Assembly: GCF_041381155.1 (NCBI RefSeq) | Contig: NC_091147.1 | Location: 13,083,030-13,147,029 of the forward strand | DNA length: 64,000 bases | From: Argopecten irradians | Lineage: Eukaryota; Mollusca; Bivalvia; Pectinida; Pectinidae | Reading direction: 5' to 3' | Part shown: positions 13,201 through 25,200 of the stretch, one piece after another | Position numbering within the stretch: the first letter of the stretch is position 1 | Layout: each line of letters opens with the position of its first letter | Program-made: the position numbers and the translations under genes | Notes under the pieces: generated by a model | Database searches by the model: none | The model's input: only the letters and a program-made list of their open reading frames with translations | What the model was told of the DNA's origin: nothing

Positions 13201-16200
13201 AGATAAAAAGAATATTTGAGGATATGTGAGAGAAAGCACTCCTGTCCGATGATAGTAATTAAAATATGGAATAGTCTCCCACCAAATATTGTTAATGCAA
13301 GAACAGTCAAACATCTTGAATATGAATTGATTCACAGTGTACTACATCTACATAAGTATCCTTGCACTGAAAAAATAAATCTGTAAAATTCTAAAGCTGT
13401 CTGTCATAGAATTTCCTTACGTTGTTACTATCAATTTATGTATTTATGTAAAAGAAAATATACTCATATTAGTACTTCGTAGCCTAGTATGTCAGAATCA
13501 CGTTTTCATGAAAGTTGCGAATTTCTTTGAAACTTTGAAGAATGTTGATAAAAACGGATTCCGTCAAATGACGTTATCGCTTGTCAGAAAATTGAATAAA
13601 TAACACTTGGTTAAGAGACCTACCGAAAATGATTTGCTTAATGTCTTATAAACAGGCGTTGTTGTTTAATTATGTGTGAGGTTTGAAAGGTAGAGGAAAG
13701 CGGGAGATACCTGGGCAAAACCACCGACCTACGGCCAGTACCTGACAACAGCCTCACAAATCCTACCTGAGATACTGGTCCCTCCATCCCAGTTATGACG
13801 AAGGCAACGAACACAGCCAGTCCGCCAAACAGAACCACTAGTGCAATAGACAATGTATGGCATTTGTTAATTTGTGGTAGAATTTTGATGTCAAATTAAA
13901 CTGTCCGTTGGAGGATCCAGGGAACTATCTTGTGGAATTCCAAAAATGTTTTAATCATTAGTGCAAAAATGGTGAAATAATTATTTGTAGCGAAAATTAT
14001 CAAAATGAGGGGTCCTTTTGAAGATCACGACCACATCCCCTCAAAAATAGATCTGGATCCATCACTGCTTTATCAAAATATGAATATAAACATGTACGTT
14101 ATTTGTACAGCGAAATTAGTCAAGACCCACAAAAAGGGGAGGGGCGTTTATAAGGAAAGGGTGCTTATTTTGTCAAATGCTACACTATCAAGATCCATTT
14201 TGCAAAATATTAAGTAAATGTTACCTTTGCAAATTGCATTAAATCGTATTTTTTAAAGTATGATATGTTCAACACCATTCAACTGTTTTAGAATGGAGTT
14301 GTCTATGAAATACATTACCTGATAATTGAGCAATCCGTATAGCCTTTTTATCGGACATAGGCTTGCAGTGTGGTTTGACGATATCTTCCCAGAATAACGC
14401 TGCCATTCCACTCAGTAGTGACGACATTGTGCTATAATATCAAGTAAAATTCGTACGTAAAGCTATTTTGTATACATTTAATAGCTCAATCCCAGAATTG
14501 AATACCTTACGGAGCTAATATGCACACTTTGCGATAAAACGAAGACAATAACGACCTAACTTCGATTGCACCGTTCTACTGATTGACCCTTCATATATAT
14601 ATATAAGAGTTACCTCCCTTATGCTTCACTGTGTCAGTCTGATGTCATAGTTACCTCCCTTATGCTTCACTGTGTCAGTCTGATGTCATAGTTACCTCCC
14701 TTATTCTTCACTGTGTCAGTCTGATGTCATAGTTACCTCCCTTATGCTTCACTCTGTCAGTCTGATGTCATAGTTACCTCCCTTATGCTTCACTGTGTCA
14801 GTCTGATGTCATAGTTACCTCCCTTATGCTTCACTCTGTCAGTCTGATGTCATAGTTACCTCCCTTATGCTTCACTCTGTCAGTACTGATGGTTTGAAAC
14901 GAAGGGAGTTAACTCTGATAGATCCTGATGCTGAGTGACTGTCTTACCGAAGTTAGTCTTACCTAAGTGAAGCGCTGAACAGTGCCGCCAAGAATATTCC
15001 TGGTAGACAGGGTGTATCTGCAAATATGTCCCGGACCAGCTTCGCCATTAGCTAAACACATTATCATAATTATGAACAATTTTAATGACATTGTTATTGA
15101 AATATATAACTTAGCAATGAAATAGTGTTTGATGGCATCGTTGACGAAGTATATTACTAAGTAAATACTAAAGGAGTTCCTAACGGAAAGCGCGTTTGAT
15201 AACAAGACAGTAAGTAATTAAATAAAGAAAAAACTATGAAATAGCGGATAAAATACTATAAATACTTGGACGTATGTATAAGCAAACCTGTTATTATTTA
15301 GGAAGTAGCCTTAACCAATAACAACCTAAACAGAATTGAGAGAACCTGAGGATATTTTAACTAGTTATCACAATAGTAATTATATTATATTAATAAAGTA
15401 CAGCACACCTGATTTGGGTTCCTAACTTGTTTCGCTGACAGAGGGTCACATCCAATAACGTCGTAGTAAGCGAACATTATAGCTCCCGAGATAACGGCTA
15501 AACCGGAGATGAACAATGACAGTGCTGCCGCTATAAAAAACATCCTAAATAAATAAATAAATAAACAAATATCAACAAATAATTAAATAAATAAATATAA
15601 ATAAATAAATTTGTTTAAGCAGTTGTATGATCTCTACTTTCTACTTGCGAAAATAACGTGATTAAAAGTAAACATCTTATGAGAATTTATTGTTATTCTT
15701 TTCTTATTTTCATTTTAAGCGACATAGTCGAATGCCATCATGCAGGAATTTGGATCCATTGTATATTTAGGTTATAGGACATTTACAACATAACTTTTAC
15801 AAAGATGTTTTATTCGATGTATGACCGATAAGTCGAAAATTTTGTCTGTTTCCGTCGACTTCGACTTATCCGTGCTTTTACTCTACTTTTACTTCTCTCC
15901 ATATAAGATAATATGATGAAGTGAATAGAATTTATGACGTCGATAAGGTATCAATATATCATATCAATAGGAAATTCAGCTGGAATATTAGACTCTTAAA
16001 CTAGGGGTCAAGGAAGTAATATCAACGGTCGTTTTCCAAGTTACAATGGATTCATATAAACTTATGTTGATGGATATGAATAGTAGTAATTATAGGGCAA
16101 AGAAGTATTTTTCACAGTGTGGTTAAAATATTGTCGATTTTTTAAAGCGATCTGCTCCTTTGTCAAGACACAAAAAAGAACAAATAGAATTGCCTATTAA

Positions 16201-19200
16201 AGACTGTCACGAATGTTCATAGTCTCGCATTCCACAGACTCTCGCCGCCCTGAACGAGCGTCTGGTCCGGTTCGTGTTTGAATTTTGCGACCGGTAGAGG
16301 GCACACTGAAACGGTAAACAAACATGGACGGCAGCAGACGAAGAGTAGAATACATCTTCTTTGTGCATTACGGTATTCCGAAAAAAGTAATTTGTATTTC
16401 TTATCTGGAAATCTATTTTTCAATTTTTAAGTGTGGCTAACAACTTTTTTTCTTCAAAATTTGTATCCGTCATATTTGTGGGTATGTATCTATAAGCCAA
16501 TGAAAAGCTTTCCCGATTTTTCGGTAAGCCTCGATTTCAAATCACAGAACGGAAATACGAACCGGACCAGACTCTCGTTCAGGGCGGCGAGAGTCTCGGG
16601 AATGCGAGACTAGAATGTTCAGAAAACCATAAACAATGATCACATATAGAACATACAGATAAACTAAAGAGACAATTTTGATGCGTATTGTCTGAATGAT
16701 CCTTCGGTTAGTCGCTGTACATTTGTAATTAGTTCGCTGAAGGCGTATTTAGTTATCTAATGAAAAGCATATTAAACTCTAAAGCTATGCAACACAAACT
16801 AGAATTTGCATATTACAGAGTTATCTGCACTTGCGGGTAGGTATTGATTGTGACGTCATATGTTTGCGAGCGTAACGTCATACGTTTCGGAGAAAACGAC
16901 GTGACTTGCACGCACAAAATAATGACGAAACAATCGATACCTACCTGCAAGGGAGCTTACTCTGTAATATGCAAAGACGGATTACAGTATCGAACGCCGT
17001 CTTAATGTTACCGTATAATTGTTATTTCCGCTGAGATGAAAATATTGTGCTTTCGCGAGACATTGGTAGTATCACAGAAATGTGATATGCGAAATTGAAA
17101 TATTTAGAAATGTGAATCATATATACTATAAATACCGGAAATTTAAAACAATTAAAAAATGATTTTAAGTTAGCTCCCTTGCGGGTAGGTATCGATTGTT
17201 TCGTCATTATTTTATGTGCGCAATTCACGTCGTTTTCTCCGAAACGTGTGACGTTACAATCGATATTTACACGCAAGGGCAGAAAATACTGTAATATGCA
17301 AATACAGATTACCTGAACAAGAATTACTATTACCGTTTAGCCACTGGTACTGATGGTGTGGCTTTGATGCGTTGGTATGTAGGTTGGGCTACCTGTAGCC
17401 TGATTCCAGAGAGCATACCTCCTATAAAAAGGCTCCAAAAAGACTGGCGCAGGGTAGGGTCAGGATCAAAACTAAGAGAAAAAGTAGGAAAACGTAGGAA
17501 GTCAAACAAATCATAGCACACTTAGAATTTACTTGTTATAATATTAATTTACTAAATAATCGATAATAAAACTATTATAAGTACCTCTACTAATATATAC
17601 CTCGACTCATTGAAAATAAATTTGCAAACATAGATCTCATAGGTCTACATACAAAGTTTCATTAAGACTGGTGCATACTAATACACATTATCGTGTTCAC
17701 AAGGTTCAATAATTATTATCGCAAAGGGCAATAACTCCGTAATAAAGTTAAAAACGAATCAAGCTGATTTTCAAACTCGACTGAGATCTTTCCAATGTAA
17801 GTCTCCATACACAGTTTATATTAAGCTGGATGCATATTTATGCAAGGTATCGTATTCACAAGGTTCCATCATAATTATTAATACAAGGTGCAATAACTTC
17901 GTAAATTACCGTTGAATCAAGCTCATTTTCGACCTTGTCCGAGATATTTCCAATATAAGTCTACATACACAATATCATTCAGCTTGATTCATATTTACTT
18001 TAGTTATCGTGTTCACAAAGTTCAATTGTTAATAATTTCAAATGACAATAACTCTGTAAGTAACAATCGAATCAAGCTGATTTTCGGACTTGTCTGAGAT
18101 ATTTCCAATGTTAGTCTACATACAATGTTTTATTAACCTCGGTTCATATTTACACAAGGTTCAATTATTATTATTGCAAAGGGCATCTTTGTATATTACT
18201 TTCGAATAAAGCTGATCTTTGAACACGTTCGAGATCTTTCCAAATTAGTTTATAAACAATGTTTCATTAAGATCGGTTTATATTTACTCAAGTTATCGCG
18301 TTCGCAATGTCCAATAATAGTTATTAGTGCAAAGGCCAATAACTCCGTTTATTACTATCGAATCACGCTGATTTTCAAACTCATCTAAGATCTTTCCAAT
18401 GTTAGTATACATACAAAGTTCCATTAACCTCTGTTCATATTTACTCAAGTCATCGTGTTTAGAAGGTCAAATAATAATTATTAGTGCAAAGGGCAATAAC
18501 TCCGTAAATTACCATCGAATCATAGACGTTTTTAATCTCATCCAAGATATTTCCAATGTTAATCTACATTACAAAGTTTTATGAAGATCGGTTTATGACA
18601 GCAATTATCGCGTACAATGTCAAATAATAATTATAAGAGCCAAGTGCAATAACTCCGTAAATTACTATCGAATCACGCTGATTTTCAAACCCATTCGAGA
18701 TCTTTCCAATATTAGTATACATACAAAGTTCCATTAACCTCTGTTCATATTTACACAAGTTATCGTGTTCACAATGTTCAATAATAATTATTAGAGCCAA
18801 GGACAATAACTCCGTAAATTACTATCGAATCACGCTGATTTTCAAACTCGTCCGAGATCTTTCCAATGTTAGTCTACATACAAAGTTTCAATAACATCGG
18901 TTCATAGTTACTCAAGTTATCGTGTTCAAAAGGTCCAATAAAATATTAGTGCAAAGGGCAATCACTCCGTAAATTATTATTGAATCACGCTGATTCTCGA
19001 ACTCATCCGAGATCTTTCGAATATAAGACTACATACAAAGTTTCATTAACCTCGGTTTATATTTACTCAAGTTATTGTGTTCACAATGTCCTATAATAAT
19101 TATTAGAGCCAAGGGCAATAAGTCCGTAAATTACTACTGAATCACGCTGATTTTCGAACTCGTTAGAGATCTTTCCAATATTAGTCTACATAAAAAAGTT

Positions 19201-22200
19201 TCATTAAGATCGGTTTATATTTACTCAAGTTATCGCGTTCCCAAGAAAATGTTAACGGACGACGGACGAAAGAGTAGCGCAATATGTCACCATGACCTAT
19301 GGTCAGGCGACCTAAAAATGGAACTGGATTTGGGTACTTGTAGTTTCCCGCAACCTTAATGGCTGACGAAAGAAATAGAAGAAACGTTTTTTTTCTGTTG
19401 AGATGATCAATGCATATATATTTCTACTTTTTGTTTTTGTTTGTTTGGGTTTTTTTGCTACTGTTCAAAACTTAGCCAAAATTAAAGCTAAAAAGTATTA
19501 AGATCGATACACAAACGTTGGGGTGTGAGATAGCTGAAGATGATGAAGGTTCTATTTTCCCTTGATAATGTTTTGATGACTTAATCAGATTAACTACGTA
19601 ACTTTGGCATAACACTGGCAGGATTTCAGCGTGTCTTATAGTAAGGTCGACTTGATCAATCTACTGATGTTACATTATTTTCAATCTAATTAAAATTTGA
19701 TGTTCATTATCTACGCCGTACACTTCGTACAGTGTACAGAGTAGATAATGAACATGGAATTTTAATTAGATTGCATTATTTTCTTTGTAATGTTGACAAA
19801 ATAAATAAGACGCATTTGTAAACAAAGAGAAACATTCCAAATATTTACCAGAACATGTTAATGAACTTTTTGCAACTCTTAAGATTAATATGTGTTGTGT
19901 ACAAGTGATTTTTACTGGAATCGGTTCAATTGTTTCATTCCCATTGCGCTGATTCAAATTGAGATTTTGTTTTAATGTTGATCGATAAGAACACATTTTT
20001 TATTCTTGAGCCGCGTGTTAGTTAGACACATTGTTTTCTGAAACATATTCAAACGTGCCATCTATACTGCGGGTATCCCTGCGAGATGGTATTCGTGACA
20101 TCATGAATATTCATGAATGATTCATGAACTTTCAAGAATTTAATCAGATTGTGGTTCATGAAAAGAAAGTTTATGAATATTCATCAAATGACTCTCATGA
20201 ACTCTTCATGAACTGTTATGAATCAATGAAACATTCATGATTGTTCTTGATCAACATGTCAAGAATTATCTATTCTTCAAAATGAAAGAAAATATTTCAT
20301 TCATTTATAACAATTTTAATGAATATCAGTTATGCATAAAACTTCATGAATGATTCTTGACATGCTATTTCATTCATGTTGATGAATTTAATGAAAATCC
20401 ACTGAAGTCACATGACTTGTTTCATGACCACTTGAGTCACATGGCTTCTATTATATATTTCCCCCCAAAACAGTCACAATCTAAAATGGCTGCTGTATCT
20501 GCTGGCGTATGGAAGGGGAAACATTATTCATCTTAAAATGGCAGTTCTGGCACATTAGTGAACGGATTATTCCATTCCTGGATTTCTTTACGCACAGATG
20601 AACATTTTCAGTAAGTTTTGATTTATCTGCAGTTCTTTTTCTATGGTGATTATGAATAGATATTGGTTTGTGACATTTTGTCAAACGTTATTGAATTAAA
20701 TTGCACATGAAAAAATATCATGCTTTAAAATCATAGCTTTATTTTGGACATATACTAATTTATTTGGAATGTGTTATAAAATTTACTGCTGCGTATCACC
20801 GCAAAAAGATTTTGTAAGCACATCTGTGGCAGTATGAAAATAAAATGAGCAAAGTAAACTGTTAGTGATTTCATGTTAAACTCTCCTGATGTTATATATT
20901 AATATATAAATGATACCTATTGTCATTTAAGCATTGAACGTCTTTCAGTTGGCATTCATAGCCAATATGAATGCAAACTGGACAGAGGCAAATGCCATGA
21001 AGCGCGCTAGCACCTTATGCTGAATTTGCCTCTGTGAAAAGACGTTCAATGCTTATATTTACATTTGATTACAATTTTATGATGAAATTCCAAGGAATTT
21101 TGCATTTATAATGAATTAATCATTCGTTATCGTCATGGATGGAACAGCCATTTGAACAGCCGTCTTCCGTGATCGCTGGCACGACAATTGTGACGTCACA
21201 ATGATAATGACGTCATAATAAGCGCTTGAAGTTCATTGTTTATATGACTGCCAACTGCGTTTGGTAAGGTTACATAGTGGGACTGCATTGAAAATGTAAA
21301 TATAAGGATTTGTTTCACTAAATGTTGATTTGGTTCCAATATAATTATCATTGGTTTGATAGAAAAACCCCAGTAGAGATCATGAAATTCAGATGCCGCT
21401 GACTCCAACTTGCATTCATTCATTTAAATTCATGAACACGACTTAAGTTCATGAATATATATTCATGAACTGAACTGGAACAGTTCATGTTTCATGAATA
21501 TTCGTGAATTCGTGTGCATATTGATGCAAGTTGTACTTCATGAATGACTCATGAATTATCACGAATAAACATTCATGATGTTTTCAGTTCATGCATATTC
21601 TTAAAATACTCATGAGCTTTTTTATTAAATTTCATGAATGTTCATGATTTCATGAATGAAAGGATTCATTAAAGGATTCATTAATGTTCATGAAATACTT
21701 TTTCCTAAATTATTCATGAAGTTTTAAGTTCGTGAATTGCATGAGTATATTCATGAATTATTCATCAACGTCTCACAGGGGTAGGTATGCATTTTAATCA
21801 ACGCCATTATTTGTGAGCGAACCTCGCGCCGTTTTTAACGAAAAGTATATATAACGTAACGTTAACACACATGATGATGTATCCAGCATCTACCCGCAAA
21901 TACGTTATATTTCTCTGGAACAAATTTTTGCGGTTTGCTTGCGGTTTACGCCAAGTACTCACTCTAGCATGTTGAAGCGGCCCTTTTCTATAATTCTTGA
22001 CCAAGAATTCGTGATTCCACCAGCTTCAATAGTGCCCTGACCATGCAAAAAAATAGAAGAAAAAAACTAAAATCATATGAAATTTATTATTTACCCGGTC
22101 AATACTATACAATTAAGGCATTTTGAAGAGGTCGATGCATGTTTTTATTGAAAAAAAAAAAATTATCGTCCGAGGTTGATAATTTTTGTTTGGGAAATAA

Positions 22201-25200
22201 AAACATGCATCGACCGAATTCAAAATGCTACAATTGTTTTATTATTTGAATTGGTTTTCCTTTGCAAGCAATAAATAAAAAGACATATATAACAATCTAG
22301 TGTATATATCTGCATTTGTATTTCAGGATATATTACCAGAAAATGAATGGGTAAATATCAAAATAATCATACCAATGATACGAGGATTAATATATAGCTT
22401 TCCTATCAATCCTGATTTCCAGATACAAGTACAGTAGAAGATGGCGAATGCATCCTCATACTGCAGTTTTCATAGTTATCAATGTCCGATAAACGACGTG
22501 TAAAGCTTATATTACTGTCTAAATAAAAACATTGCCCTTACGTGTATCATAATTACAACTTTGTTTTTGTAGCTCCGACGTTGTTTAAAATGTTTCATCA
22601 AAATTACCGGCAGAGAGGTAAAACCATCTGTCTATCATTCGCTGCACATGTTTGACGAAAATGTGTTACCAACAAAATCGTCATCTTAAAAATGCTTAAT
22701 TTATCAACGTTACATGTCATTCAAACGCTTAAATGACTTCGATGCTTTTTTCAATGTGTCTCTGCTGCGTAGCTGATGCCACAAATAAACTACAATGCAT
22801 TCCGAGAAGAGAACTTTTATGTAGCCAGCCAATGAGATTGCAGCACAGGCCTAGCTCATGCATATTTTATCCGGATCGGCCACCGTGAATATTAATTAGC
22901 TGCCGTTCAAGGTGTTTGTCATAATGGGGCTTATATCGTCTTAATGATAGCACTTTGTATACATGTGTAGGATGAATTCGAAAGGAAAATTATCGCTCTT
23001 TCCAACGGCAGTAACCGTTTTTATGACGATTTACTAGAAATGTGTTTTTATAGCCGCTACAGGTAGGCGGGTTATATATTTGAGTCTAAAATCTTGTCAT
23101 CCTTCTCGTAGATTTTTTATCGTTTTTTTTTTATCTAGAGCTCTAAAACATCTAAACATGGTCTTAGGGCACTCTGGTGGTTCCATGATTAAATAATCTG
23201 TAACTAATTCTCAGATTCCTGTGTCTGATTCAAGTATCATATCCCATTAACATTCCTGAAGCGGATTGGTAGTTATTACAGGATAAACAAAATACCTTTA
23301 TGATTACGGAGAATAGTCCCACAAATATCAGAATGGCTTGAAACACATCCGTCCATATAACAGCTTTAAATCCTCCCTATAAAAGAGCGATAAAAGATCA
23401 TCAAGGTTTGGTTATCAGGTACACATTTCGTATGGCAGGGGAAATAACTCGTATTGATATTTCTAAAAGATGTTCCACCGCCGACAGAGAATAATTGGGG
23501 TTTAATCGTGAATATGTATGACTGATTAACACAAAAAATAACATGAAATAATTTATTTCGCCTTTGGTGCATGCGCAATCATTACTTCATTCCATATAAG
23601 ATATAGTGCCACGGAATTGTTTCGGGATGCAATGAATTATTTTTTGTATTGTAAACTTGAAGTAAAATTAGAAGCTCAAACTTTTCAATGGTGGTACTGG
23701 TGTAAAGTAAGAATTTTTTTTAACTGAAGAAAAATACTAAATCGTCTGCTCCTGTTTTTGATAGTGAAAAAATACCATTTGTCAGCGGTGGAGCATCTTT
23801 AAGTTCATTGTTTACTAATTTGTTTATTTATATAGTATATAGATACACATGGCCAGTGTCAAAATCTTGGCGAGGGTAAAGAAAGAAGAAAAATGTATAT
23901 CAGATGACTGTGGTTATTTGTTATCCTGCAATACTCAAAAAACATATTTAAGTTAAAAGATGTCAACAATGTTTCAGACTTATTCGTCTTCCAATGTTTT
24001 GCTCCTCGAAAGTAAGTCAGTCGATTCGGCGCACGTGCTGAAATTCTAAAATATAGATGATTTTTCGCCAGTGTCACACACAGCAAAATATATGTGATAC
24101 ATGTAGGTTGCATGGTGAATGTATTTATTACCTAGTTATGCATTCTTTTATTCATTTTTCTTTCTTTCATATTCGACCTGTGTATGGTGGATTATACTAA
24201 GATGATAAAAACGTTTCCTCCTCTGCTACGATATAGCTGTCTTCCGACGACTCGACGTTGATGCCAGGGACAAGATAATGGTTTATTCGTACAACGGTTC
24301 ACTTGTAACCAAAACGTTCATAAATCTAACAAAATGCCAAAACAAAAGACCCAATGTTAATCAATGGAATACACCAGATGTCGATGACTAATACTTACAA
24401 TAATGGTATATACTAGAACAATGACAGTCAGTGAGACGATAGATACTTCCATAGGGATGTCTGTCACTGAAATATATTGGGAATATAAAATCAAATATGC
24501 CAATATAGACTGTCAATGCTGATGTAAACAATAAATAATTGTTTTTTACAAAAGTAAAACATATTTGGTATTCAAATGTATAATAGATAAGATAAAACAA
24601 CAGATGGGATAAAGTATGCATCATCAAACAGTCTGCATCATGTACAACGTAAATGCATATAACTCCATATTTATAACAAATATTAAATATCTACGTTTAG
24701 TTTTCATTGGAGTATATAAACCGACAGTGATATTAATCCCTGGAAAGTCGTGGGTGCATGCAACATGCACATGCATTGATAATTTGTTCTTTACTGTAAA
24801 CAAATAAAAACAAGAATACGAAACAACTCTTTACACTTTTGATTAGATATCCTAAATTGCGTTGTATAAAGGTCTAAGTATGCTGCGTATTTGTAAAAAA
24901 AAAGTCATGCATATAAAAAAACTAATTTGTTAATAAGGATTATGTATCGATTCGTAGTCAGAATAATGCTAAATGACAATAATCTTGGAGTTAAACAAAA
25001 TAAGCTATGCATCATGTGGTGCCTTGTAAATCGATGACGAGGTACGGGAGTGTCCGTATGGCGGTATTTATCCGAATTAAAAAATAAACAAAGATTAAAT
25101 ATAATCAATATAAAAACTACCAAATTATAAAATATATGATGCTGTATCTTACCCATTTCCAACGTGATGGCTGGTACGAATATTACATTTCCGAGATAGT

